Assembly (NCBI GenBank): GCA_902774295.1
Contig: CACYHP010000002.1
Coordinates: 186,001-250,000 of the forward strand
From: an uncultured Bacteroidia bacterium
GTDB lineage: Bacteria; Bacteroidota; Bacteroidia; Bacteroidales; F082
DNA: 64,000 nt
Direction of reading: 5' to 3'
Below are positions 55,467-64,000 of this stretch, one piece after another. Numbering within the stretch: the first letter of the stretch is position 1; every line of letters starts with the position of its first letter. Both the position numbers and the translations under genes were made by a program. The notes beneath the pieces are model-generated. The model saw nothing but the letters and a program-made list of their open reading frames with translations. It was not told the DNA's origin and did not search any database.

Positions 55467-56656
55467 TTGACATTCAATCGATTAAGCAACGATTCGGCAT
55501 TATCGGCAACGACCCGAACCTGAACCGTGCCATCGAGGTGGCGGTACAGGTGGCGGCGACTGACCTCACCGTGTTCATCAACGGAGAGAGCGGCACCGGC
55601 AAGGACGTGTTTCCGCAGATAATACACCAGAATAGCGCCCGCAAACATGGTCCTTACTTCGCCATCAACTGCGGCGCCATTCCGGAAGGCACCATCGACT
55701 CGGAGCTGTTCGGTCACGAAAAAGGCTCATTCACAGGCGCTTACGACACCCGCAAAGGCTACTTCGAGGTGGCCGACGGCGGCACACTGTTCCTCGATGA
55801 AGTCGCGGAATTGCCTCTCGCTACACAGGCTCGACTGCTGAGAGTGCTCGAAAACGGCGAGTTTATCAAGGTCGGATCATCGAAGATCCAGAAAACCAAC
55901 GTGCGCGTGGTGGCAGCCACTAATGTCGACATCCCTACAGCCATAGAAAAAGGACGCTTCCGCGAGGATTTGTATTACCGCCTCAACACCGTCCCGATTC
56001 ATATCCCGGCATTGCGCGAGAGAAAAGAAGACATCAGACTGTTGTTCCGTAAATTCGCTTCGGATTTCGCTGAGAAATATCACATCCCGGCCGTGCAGCT
56101 CACACCTGAAGCCCTCACGATGCTCGAAAACTACCGCTGGGACGGCAACATTCGACAGCTGAAAAACGTCACCGAACAGATCTCTATCATTGAGACTGAA
56201 CGAGTTATCACTCCGGAGATATTGAGAAACTACCTGCCGACGCAGACAGCATTGCCTGTCATCATCAAAGATGAAAGCAAAGCCGACACCATATCAGAAC
56301 GCGACATCCTTTACAAGGTGCTGTTCGACATGAAGAAAGACATCACCGAGTTGCGCAAGACCGTTGACGAGCTTACGTCAGGACAGATTCCGATGGCGAC
56401 ACCTGCCACACAGCAGCACATCACCCCTATCAAGGCGACAACCGTCATCGACTATGATAACACCCAGGATGCTGAAGTCGAATATCTTCAAGAGAAACAG
56501 ACCTCCGACAACCTATCGCTGCAAGATAAGGAAAACGAAGTGATTATCAAGGCTTTACGCAAATATAACGGCAAGAGAAAAGACGCTGCCAAGGAACTCG
56601 GCATCAGCGAACGGACGTTGTACAGAAAGATTAAAGAATACGATATTAAAATGTGA
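55463..56656 (+). CDS. Sigma-54-dependent transcriptional activator without a receiver domain
   Basis: A 397-residue protein with the AAA+ core: Walker A GESGTGKD (about residue 36), the sigma-54 contact loop GSFTGA (GAFTGA variant, about 90), Walker B LFLDEVAELPL and ATQARLLRVLENGEFIKVGS. The C-terminal Fis-type helix-turn-helix is KDAAKELGISERTLYRKIKEYDI. No response-regulator domain is present, so its signal is unknown. It implies RpoN in this genome. It overlaps pheT by four bases. Confidence 0.92.
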   Translation: MIDIQSIKQRFGIIGNDPNLNRAIEVAVQVAATDLTVFINGESGTGKDVFPQIIHQNSARKHGPYFAINCGAIPEGTIDSELFGHEKGSFTGAYDTRKGYFEVADGGTLFLDEVAELPLATQARLLRVLENGEFIKVGSSKIQKTNVRVVAATNVDIPTAIEKGRFREDLYYRLNTVPIHIPALRERKEDIRLLFRKFASDFAEKYHIPAVQLTPEALTMLENYRWDGNIRQLKNVTEQISIIETERVITPEILRNYLPTQTALPVIIKDESKADTISERDILYKVLFDMKKDITELRKTVDELTSGQIPMATPATQQHITPIKATTVIDYDNTQDAEVEYLQEKQTSDNLSLQDKENEVIIKALRKYNGKRKDAAKELGISERTLYRKIKEYDIKM

Positions 56657-56721
56657 TGCCACGCAATGTGCCGCTGACGCGGGATGTGTTGCAAAGCAAA
56701 ATTTGTTAAAATGTGAAAAAT

Positions 56722-57228
56722 ATGCTGAAGAAAGTTAATACCTTATTAATATTAGTCGCGGTTTTCGTGCTGACAGGCTGCGGAATCTACTCTTTCACCG
56801 GAGCGAGCATCCCTGCGGAGGCAAAAACCGTGTCGATTCAGCATTTCCCGAACAACGCCAACTTGGTCAATCCGTTGCTTAGCGATATGATTACCAACAC
56901 TTTGCGTGACTATTTCATGAACCAGACGACACTCGATGAGGTATCCGACAACGGCGACCTCGCCATTGAAGGTGAGATCATTGACTACAAGACGGCTCCT
57001 ACTGCCATCACCGGCGACCAGGTCGCTGCCTTGAACCGACTCTCAATCACTGTGAACGTCAGGTTTTACAACAGATACGACGAGTCGAAAAACTTCGAAC
57101 AGAAGTTTACACAATACGATGATTACCCGAGCACCCAGGACTTAAACATGGTTCAGGAGACACTCGTGGCGAATATCTGCGACAAACTATGCCAAGATAT
57201 TTTCAACAAAGCTGTAGTAAACTGGTAA
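56722..57228 (+). CDS. lptE: LptE-family outer-membrane lipoprotein
   Basis: Start placed at MLKKVNTLLILVAVFVLTGC, with the lipobox cysteine at residue 20; a GTG nine bases earlier is an alternative start. The mature part is about 148 residues, beginning GIYSFTGASIPAEAKTVSIQHF, the Bacteroidota LptE pattern. LptE plugs LptD and helps insert LPS in the outer leaflet. It sits between the sigma-54 activator and a TPR-like gene, an arrangement common in the phylum. Confidence 0.85.
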   Translation: MLKKVNTLLILVAVFVLTGCGIYSFTGASIPAEAKTVSIQHFPNNANLVNPLLSDMITNTLRDYFMNQTTLDEVSDNGDLAIEGEIIDYKTAPTAITGDQVAALNRLSITVNVRFYNRYDESKNFEQKFTQYDDYPSTQDLNMVQETLVANICDKLCQDIFNKAVVNW

Positions 57229-57231
57229 ACA

Positions 57232-57957
57232 TTGGACGCAAACACACTGACACGGTTATTGGAGCATCCGGAATCAATTGACATTCAGGATGTTAGCATG
57301 CTCGAGACGCTTGTGAAGGAGTATCCGTACTTCTCGGTGGCTCAGGTGTTGCTTGCCGTAGGCATGAAACGTGAGAACCACGAGAAAGCCCAGCAACAGC
57401 TGCAGAAAGCAGCCGCCATGGCACCCAATAGAAACGTCCTCCGCAAGCTTTGCACCCAGCTCCCTGACGAATATGTGCCGCAACCTGTTGAAAATGAAGT
57501 GATTCCGGAGAAGACCATCCTCATCCCTGAAATCGACCTCGGCGGCACGCCGGAAGACCTCAACAGAGAGATGGCACTGCTCGAAGAGAAAAAGAAATCT
57601 CTCGACGAACTGAAGGCTATCATCGAAAATAAAATAGCGGAACTCGAGAAACAGAAAAAAACGACAAAAAAAACAGAAAAAAAACTGTCAAAAGCGGAAA
57701 TTATCGACAAATTCATCGCCGAAAACCCGTCGATTTCACGTCCGAAACAGGAATTTTTCAACCCTATTTCCGCTGCTCAGGAATCTGTCATTGACCAAGA
57801 AAACATCGTAAGTGAAACATTAGCAATGATTTACGAAAAACAAGGATATTACGAAAAAGCAATTTCGATTTATGAAAAATTAAAATTAAAATATCCAGAA
57901 AAAAGTATTATTTTTGCAGGTCAAATTAAAACGTTAAAAGATAAGTTAAACAATTAA
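57232..57957 (+). CDS. Tetratricopeptide-like protein of the lptE-secG cluster
   Basis: A 241-residue protein starting at TTG, three bases after lptE. The N-terminus (LTRLLEHPESIDIQDVSMLETLVKEYPYF) matches the conserved start of this family, so TTG is favoured over later ATG codons. A lysine-rich coiled-coil linker (residues about 125-170) precedes a C-terminal TPR-like unit (ETLAMIYEKQGYYEKAISIYEKLKLKYPEKS). No signal peptide. Role unknown; it lies 11 bases before secG. Confidence 0.75.
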   Translation: MDANTLTRLLEHPESIDIQDVSMLETLVKEYPYFSVAQVLLAVGMKRENHEKAQQQLQKAAAMAPNRNVLRKLCTQLPDEYVPQPVENEVIPEKTILIPEIDLGGTPEDLNREMALLEEKKKSLDELKAIIENKIAELEKQKKTTKKTEKKLSKAEIIDKFIAENPSISRPKQEFFNPISAAQESVIDQENIVSETLAMIYEKQGYYEKAISIYEKLKLKYPEKSIIFAGQIKTLKDKLNN

Positions 57958-57968
57958 TATTTAAGACG

Positions 57969-58280
57969 ATGTACGTAACAATTTCAGTATTAATCCTTAT
58001 CGTCAGTTTCTTGATGATGTTGGTCGTGTTGGTTCAGAATTCAAAAGGTGGCGGATTGGCATCAAATTTCTCGTCACACAATCAGATTCTTGGCGTTCGC
58101 AAGACTACCGACTTCCTGGAAAAGACAACATGGACCCTCGCAGTCCTTTTGGTTGTTTTATGCCTCGCTTCAAGTGTTGCTGTTTCTCACAGAAGCGCTA
58201 ACGGCGCTGGAAGAAGCACTCAGATTGAGGTTCCAGTCCAGAATCCTCTTCCGATTCAGGATACAGAAGCTGCTGAATAA
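57969..58280 (+). CDS. secG: Preprotein translocase subunit SecG
   Basis: A 103-residue membrane protein with two hydrophobic segments (residues about 4-22 and 56-72) separated by the conserved VLVQNSKGGGLASNFSSHNQILGVRKTTDFLEKTTW-type loop. SecG supports SecYE in protein export. A terminator follows, after which groES begins. Confidence 0.93.
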   Translation: MYVTISVLILIVSFLMMLVVLVQNSKGGGLASNFSSHNQILGVRKTTDFLEKTTWTLAVLLVVLCLASSVAVSHRSANGAGRSTQIEVPVQNPLPIQDTEAAE

Positions 58281-58300
58281 TCAGATAAGCAAGACAAAAG

Positions 58301-58335
58301 AATGTCAGAATGTCACCCGTTCTGACATTTTTTTT
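58301..58335 (+). terminator. Terminator after secG
   Basis: Stem AATGTCAGAA / TTCTGACATT followed by at least six T. It separates the secG transcript from groES. Confidence 0.85.
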
Positions 58336-58419
58336 GTTTTTTGGCAGTCATAACCACCTTGGAATGATTTTTGATGAATAAATTTCACAAGAAAATACAA
58401 TTAATAAAAATATAATATC

Positions 58420-58698
58420 ATGGCAAAATTGAATATCAAACCGTTGGCAGACCGCGTCGTTATTGAGCCGGCTGTCGCAGAACAGAAAACAGCAAGCGGA
58501 ATCATCATCCCTGACACAGCAAAAGAAAAACCTCAGCAAGGCACAGTAGTGGCTGTCGGCCCTGGCACAAAAGACAATCCTGTCACAGTGAAAGTCGGCG
58601 ACACCGTCATCTACGGCAAATACGCAGGCACTGAGTTCCACCTCGACGGAAAAGACTACATGATTATGCGTGAAAACGATATTATAGCAATCATCTAA
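58420..58698 (+). CDS. groS: Co-chaperonin GroES
   Basis: A 92-residue protein: [42 protein letters not shown] start with the mobile loop at about residues 24-34, then [25 protein letters not shown]. It caps GroEL. It lies 26 bases ahead of groEL. No CIRCE element or clear promoter was recognised in the 139-base gap before it. Confidence 0.97.
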   Translation: MAKLNIKPLADRVVIEPAVAEQKTASGIIIPDTAKEKPQQGTVVAVGPGTKDNPVTVKVGDTVIYGKYAGTEFHLDGKDYMIMRENDIIAII

Positions 58699-58709
58699 TT
58701 TGTAAATAA

Positions 58710-60359
<1,650 letters not shown>

Positions 60360-60361
60360 TT

Positions 60362-60512
60362 CTAGTTTAAAGTTTAGAATTTAAAGTTTAGAGTTGTTCT
60401 AAAGTTTAAAGTTAAAATAGTAGCGCGAAGCGGCTGATTTGTCGCTTCGCGCTCTTTATACTTTCAACTTTCCACTCTAAACTACTCTAAACTCTACACT
60501 TTAAACTCTAAA
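60362..60512. repeat. Family C repeats in inverted orientation around a terminator
   Basis: Left side TAGTTTAAAGTTTAGAATTT with GTTTAGAGTT; right side ACTCTAAACTACTCTAAACT and TTTAAACTCTAAACTA, the inverse. The terminator at 60422-60453 lies between. Confidence 0.75.
60422..60453. terminator. Bidirectional terminator between groEL and the isomerase-like gene
   Basis: Stem AGCGCGAAGCG / CGCTTCGCGCT with a 10-base loop and T-rich flank. Confidence 0.8.
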
Positions 60513-61685
60513 CTATTTAATACCGTTCTCTTTCATAAATCTTCTGATCTCCGCAGCATGCCGCCCTCGGATGATGACGTGATGGTTCCCGATGGTGCGG
60601 TGCAACAGATATGGCTTCAAGTTGACATCAAGCATTATCTGCGTGCGACAGAAATGTTCACTATATTGGTTTTCAATGGCTTTAGCCTCAGTCACAAAGA
60701 ACTTGTCAAGTCTCCTCCCACCCCATTTCATGATGGTGTAGTCTGTCAGTGGCATGTCACCTTGCACTGCCACCCCTATCCCCGACTCGAAATGAGTGCG
60801 CATGGTTGTTCTGTAGCACATCGACAATGGTACGGTGCAATGCGCGAACATGGTGGTTTTCTCGGTCAAAATAGAGGGATTCGCCATGAAAGCAGGCTCG
60901 TTGCACAGTTTCTTGGCAAGAAGCATGGTCATCAAGGTCTGCATGTCACCTTCGCAGCCCGCCACTATGCCTTCGTCGTTAAGCTTCGCCAAAGCCAGAC
61001 AACTCGTTGTATTACAAGCCTTAACGATATCGAAGCAACGTATCGTCATGGCATCCAGACGCTCATCCTGACAAATCTTTTTGATGGCTGAATACGTTTT
61101 ATCTGCTGCCAACATGTCTGATTTTTCTGATGAGCCCACTTCGTCAACCAAACGTTGCAAATCAATGAAAACAGGCTCTATTCCGTAGCGTTCCTTGATA
61201 TAATCGTAGTCGACGCCAGAGGCAATCAGCCAGTCGGAAGGCTGTCCGAAAACACCTATGCGAACGCCTGACAGCAGCGACGTGCTACGGCGCGTCTCTA
61301 CAATATCATTGATAATTTCATGATTTGTTCCGTGCAGAATCCGTCCTTCCTTGCCGTTTTCGGTCAAATATGTCAGGATTTCCAGCGATGCTGCCAATGA
61401 ATTGTTGCGCCCGTCGGCAATGAGGGTGATTGTCTTTTGTAGAGACGTTTCCCAAAACGTCTCCCTATCAAATATTCTTTTGAAAAGGTTCTCCACGCCA
61501 CCGGTAGCAACCATCACATAATCAACATTTTGCAGAGACGTTTCATGAAACGTCTCTGCATTTTCATCACCGATTATTGTGATTTCGGCATTACATTTAT
61601 CTTTCAACAAACCCAACAATTCCGCGTATTCCGCACGGACAAAATCGTCGGATTGGAATGACGATCTTAATACTAGAATCTTCAT
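60513..61685 (-). CDS. L-fucose/L-arabinose isomerase-like protein with three in-frame repeat insertions
   Basis: A 390-residue protein with the overall pattern of sugar isomerases of the FucI/AraA superfamily, including GVRIGVFGQPSDWLIASGVDY, VKACNTTSCLALAKLNDEG and AGCEGDMQTLMTMLLAKKL (where FucI-type metal-site glutamate lies). The substrate is not certain. Residues 43-52, 74-83 and 129-138 come from three palindromic repeat copies and read AETFHETSLQ, RETFWETSLQ and VETRRSTSLL. All are in the N-terminal Rossmann-like half. It starts next to another family B copy at 61701. Confidence 0.8.
   Translation of the reverse strand: MKILVLRSSFQSDDFVRAEYAELLGLLKDKCNAEITIIGDENAETFHETSLQNVDYVMVATGGVENLFKRIFDRETFWETSLQKTITLIADGRNNSLAASLEILTYLTENGKEGRILHGTNHEIINDIVETRRSTSLLSGVRIGVFGQPSDWLIASGVDYDYIKERYGIEPVFIDLQRLVDEVGSSEKSDMLAADKTYSAIKKICQDERLDAMTIRCFDIVKACNTTSCLALAKLNDEGIVAGCEGDMQTLMTMLLAKKLCNEPAFMANPSILTEKTTMFAHCTVPLSMCYRTTMRTHFESGIGVAVQGDMPLTDYTIMKWGGRRLDKFFVTEAKAIENQYSEHFCRTQIMLDVNLKPYLLHRTIGNHHVIIRGRHAAEIRRFMKENGIK
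61272..61301. repeat. Family B copy 3 inside the isomerase-like gene (degenerate)
   Basis: Minus strand GTAGAGACGCGCC and GCACGTCGCTG: the left arm is intact, the right arm has decayed. Codes for V-E-T-R-R-S-T-S-L-L. Confidence 0.65.
61438..61468. repeat. Family B copy 2 inside the isomerase-like gene
   Basis: GAGACGTTT and AAACGTCTC arms with a short centre. Codes on the minus strand for R-E-T-F-W-E-T-S-L-Q. Confidence 0.8.
61531..61560. repeat. Family B copy 1 inside the isomerase-like gene, perfect 30-bp palindrome
   Basis: TGCAGAGACGTTTCA plus its exact reverse complement. Codes on the minus strand for A-E-T-F-H-E-T-S-L-Q. Confidence 0.9.
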
Positions 61686-61700
61686 TTTAAAATGTTTGTT

Positions 61701-61730
61701 GTAAAGACGTCACAAGGTGGCGTCTCTACA
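61701..61730. repeat. Family B hairpin between the isomerase-like and T9SS genes
   Basis: GTAAAGACGTCAC and GTGGCGTCTCTAC arms. It is directly followed by the T9SS gene's stop codon. Confidence 0.8.
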
Positions 61731-63254
61731 TTAATGTGTCACCACAAATCTCTGTGTCTTACCGCCAATCTTCACGAAATAAACGCCGTTTTCATAATTT
61801 GACGTAGCGATATTCAATTCGTTACCTTGCATTTCAAATTCTTCAACTTTCTGACCTAAGATATTGAAAATCTGGACATTATCGAGATTATTTCCCTCAA
61901 TCTTCACAAAATCATTTGCTGGATTAGGATACACTGACACTTTTTTCGCAATGTCTTCATCAACTGAATCATCACATTCATATTGCTGAATGCCCTCATA
62001 CTCCATATATTGAATCATGTATTCAAGTGTTGGAGGATAGATGTCACGCTGTGCGAATGTGTGGTCAGGACGGATAAGCATGATGGTCGGATAAAGAGCT
62101 ACTGGAATGTTTTGAACGATAGCTTGACCACCGTTTTCTTTACTGATTGTAGGATATTCCACGCCGAAAGTCTCAACCCAAGTCTGGCAAGCGTCGCTGG
62201 TTCCGTTACCGCTGATCTCCATGAAGAAAACATCATGCTGATTGCAGCCATACAAATGATAAGCTGAAATCATATCGTTCATAACATTTTCGCTATATGA
62301 GTCTCCGGTTAGGAAGAAATTGATGAGCACATATTGTCCTGCGTCCAGAATGCTATAAAGATGAATTTCATTGCCTTCCAAATCGGTACCAGTGAAATCG
62401 GGCATGATATCACTGCCACCTGGTATGGTAATGACATCCTCTTGAGCCACTTCGTAGAGGTTACCGTCAGCATCAGCTGGGACAGCACAAATCAGATATT
62501 CGGTGTCAGCAATAAGGTCGGTGAAAGTATGTGAAATCTCTGAATCAGCAGGGAAGCCGTATGTATGCAGATACTCTGCAAGGTTGAGACCTGCAGCAGC
62601 CGTCCACTGGTTAAACTCCTCTTCTGTTGCCATCATATAATAATATGAGGCGCACTCTTCATTTGGTGTAAACGTAGCTGTGACTTCGGTTTCCAGGACT
62701 TGGTCAACAAAGATTGTCACCTCAGGATCGTTTACAGGTGCTGTGCAGTCATGCTCTTCAATTCCGTAAGGTGTCAATGCATTGATAACAGCCTGTGCAC
62801 TGCCGATTGGCCAGAGGTCTTGAATCACGATAGAATGGTCGGGAGCGATGAGAATAACCGTCGGATATTGTTGAATTCCGTAGGTGCTGCATATTGTAGC
62901 GCCACCACCGTCAGTGCCGATGGTAGGATACTCCACGCCATAATTGTTAACCCAGTTTTGACAAGCCGCATTACCGTCAGAAACTGAAATCTCCATGTAA
63001 TAAACATCATGCATATTGCAGCCGAAAGCATAATACGACTCGACAATTTTCGGAGTCGCCTGCTGGCAAGGGCCACAAGTGGTGAAGAAGAAGTCAATCA
63101 AGACATACTGTCCACCGTCAAGAATTTCAAATAAATTAACCTGTGTGCCATGGCAATCTGTAGCTTGGAAATCGAATGCCGTAGTGTAAGGACATTGAGC
63201 AAACACATTAACGCTCAATAACATAGCAAAAACAAGAGTAAATAATTTTTTCAT
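61731..63254 (-). CDS. Secreted double thioredoxin-like protein with a type IX sorting domain
   Basis: A 507-residue protein with signal peptide MKKLFTLVFAMLLSVNVFAQ. The first redoxin-like domain (about 25-170) has an intact CGPC (residues 60-63). A second, similar domain (about 285-430) has GDSY at the matching place, so its active site is lost. Between them lies a fibronectin-like region. The C-terminal T9SS type A sorting domain begins VSVYPNPANDFVKIEG and ends GKTQRFVVTH. The protein is predicted to be exported and anchored or released at the cell surface. Confidence 0.9.
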   Translation of the reverse strand: MKKLFTLVFAMLLSVNVFAQCPYTTAFDFQATDCHGTQVNLFEILDGGQYVLIDFFFTTCGPCQQATPKIVESYYAFGCNMHDVYYMEISVSDGNAACQNWVNNYGVEYPTIGTDGGGATICSTYGIQQYPTVILIAPDHSIVIQDLWPIGSAQAVINALTPYGIEEHDCTAPVNDPEVTIFVDQVLETEVTATFTPNEECASYYYMMATEEEFNQWTAAAGLNLAEYLHTYGFPADSEISHTFTDLIADTEYLICAVPADADGNLYEVAQEDVITIPGGSDIMPDFTGTDLEGNEIHLYSILDAGQYVLINFFLTGDSYSENVMNDMISAYHLYGCNQHDVFFMEISGNGTSDACQTWVETFGVEYPTISKENGGQAIVQNIPVALYPTIMLIRPDHTFAQRDIYPPTLEYMIQYMEYEGIQQYECDDSVDEDIAKKVSVYPNPANDFVKIEGNNLDNVQIFNILGQKVEEFEMQGNELNIATSNYENGVYFVKIGGKTQRFVVTH

Positions 63255-63283
63255 AATTGATAATTTTAAATTTGATTTCGGAG

Positions 63284-63291
63284 CAAAGATA
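63284..63291 (-). promoter_or_regulatory. -7 promoter box of the T9SS gene (TATCTTTG)
   Basis: Minus-strand TATCTTTG fits TAnnTTTG, about 30 bases ahead of the start. Confidence 0.6.
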
Positions 63292-63350
63292 CAAAAAGTT
63301 TTGAGACTTTAGTGTTAGTCTTTAGTTTTTTTATAATTTTGCATTTTGTT

Positions 63351-64000
63351 ATGGAAGAGGAAAGACCGAGAAAGCGCGACCGTATTATCAAAGGATTTTC
63401 TAAGCTTCTGAAAGAGGATAAGTTAAAGGCTGTTTCAGAATATATTGAGAATCCCGGGGAGTTTATTGCCCTTTTGAAAGGTTTCTGGTATTCGGATTCC
63501 GAGAAGCAGAAGCAGTTCGACGAGTTCAGCGAGAACACCATCTCCAACTTCCACATCCCGTACGGCGTGTCGCCTAATGTGGTTATCAACGGCAAGATTT
63601 ACATGGTGCCGATGGTCATCGAGGAGAGCAGCGTGGTGGCAGCAGCGTCAGCGGCGGCTAAATTCTGGGGCGACCGTGGCGGATTCCATGCCGAAGTGAT
63701 TGACGTTCAGAAGGTTGGACAACTGCATTTCTGCTATAAAGGCGAAAAAGAGACACTCAAAAACCTCATGCCTGAGATAGAAATTGAGCTGCGTAACTCA
63801 ACCAAAGACATCACCGCCAAGATGGAGAAACGCGGCGGCGGAATCCTTGACATTCAATTAGTTGACTTCACCGACAAACTCGAAAACTACTATCAGCTGC
63901 GTGTCACATTCAACACCTGCGACTCGATGGGCGCCAACTTCATCAACTCGTGCCTCGAGACGTTCGGCCACACACTGCAGGACTATTTCCTCCGTCGTGG
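63351..64000 (+). CDS. Hydroxymethylglutaryl-CoA reductase (3' end outside window)
   Basis: An open frame starts at ATG 63351 and runs off the window, giving 216 residues. HMG-CoA reductase features are seen in order: the ENTISNFHIPYGVSPNVVING stretch (catalytic Glu in EN at about 62), VPMVIEESSVVAAASAAAKFW, RGGFHAEV and DSMGANFINSCLETFG, the cofactor-binding DAMG-type motif. It makes or uses mevalonate; the class II form can run either way. A TAATTTTG box at 63334-63341 lies 10 bases before the ATG. Confidence 0.92.
   Translation, partial: MEEERPRKRDRIIKGFSKLLKEDKLKAVSEYIENPGEFIALLKGFWYSDSEKQKQFDEFSENTISNFHIPYGVSPNVVINGKIYMVPMVIEESSVVAAASAAAKFWGDRGGFHAEVIDVQKVGQLHFCYKGEKETLKNLMPEIEIELRNSTKDITAKMEKRGGGILDIQLVDFTDKLENYYQLRVTFNTCDSMGANFINSCLETFGHTLQDYFLRR

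Noticed and set aside
58281..58419. CIRCE or heat-shock operator ahead of groES
   Set aside because: No inverted TTAGCACTC-type repeat is present; only the secG terminator is clear.

Overview
The window looks like a chromosomal stretch from an uncultured member of the Bacteroidota, most likely Bacteroidales. The evidence is a Bacteroidota-type promoter element (TAnnTTTG, often TATTTTTG) ahead of many genes, a protein with a type IX secretion (T9SS) type A sorting domain, a GldB-family lipoprotein, the gene orders coaX/OMP/TPR/lptC/CNNM/PpiD and pheT/sigma-54 activator/lptE/TPR/secG/groES/groEL, and a TonB receptor with a carboxypeptidase-regulatory-like N-terminus. No transposase, integrase, prophage gene or CRISPR array was found.

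Layout. 1-8.7 kb: the end of a LolC/E-like permease, then a minus-strand operon (serS, lipoprotein, TPR protein, rsmA), a secreted protein of unknown role, rplU-rpmA and a low-molecular-weight tyrosine phosphatase. 8.8-18.8 kb: purL, holA, AMP nucleosidase, a radical SAM protein, a pseudopilin-like protein with DUF3822 and rsmD, and a C69 dipeptidase. 18.8-26.4 kb: a large MscS channel facing a 1592-residue protein that joins a TamB part to an Omp85 barrel. 26.4-29.4 kb: an hcp/Crp-Fnr stress module beside tRNA-Phe, with an attachment-site-like remnant on its far side. 29.4-36.5 kb: an envelope-biogenesis operon from coaX to a PpiD homologue that lacks its parvulin domain. 36.6-47.4 kb: DegT aminotransferase, rpmB, TonB receptor, YifB, gldB, cinA, nucleoside phosphorylase, a nitrilase-like pseudoenzyme and an outer-membrane protein. 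47.4-52.2 kb: an outer-membrane protein, two M24 peptidases, a Tsx-like channel and a guanine-deaminase-like enzyme. 52.2-53.0 kb: an 821-bp non-coding stretch with a candidate small RNA and repeats. 53.0-64 kb: pheT through groEL, a sugar-isomerase-like protein, a T9SS thioredoxin-like protein and the start of HMG-CoA reductase.

The most unusual feature is a set of short dispersed palindromic repeats that also enter genes in frame. One family (arms GAGACG...CGTCTC) occurs between genes and three times inside a single gene (61.27-61.56 kb), always in the same reading register, giving the pattern x-E-T-x-x-x-T-S-L-x. A second family (CGTCATTTCGA ... GAGAAATC) adds about 38 codons inside rsmA just before its catalytic NFPY motif, supplies the last codons and stop of an aminopeptidase, and forms the leaders of a TonB receptor gene and pheT. 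This resembles the palindromic elements of Rickettsia that sit inside open reading frames, but the sequences are different.
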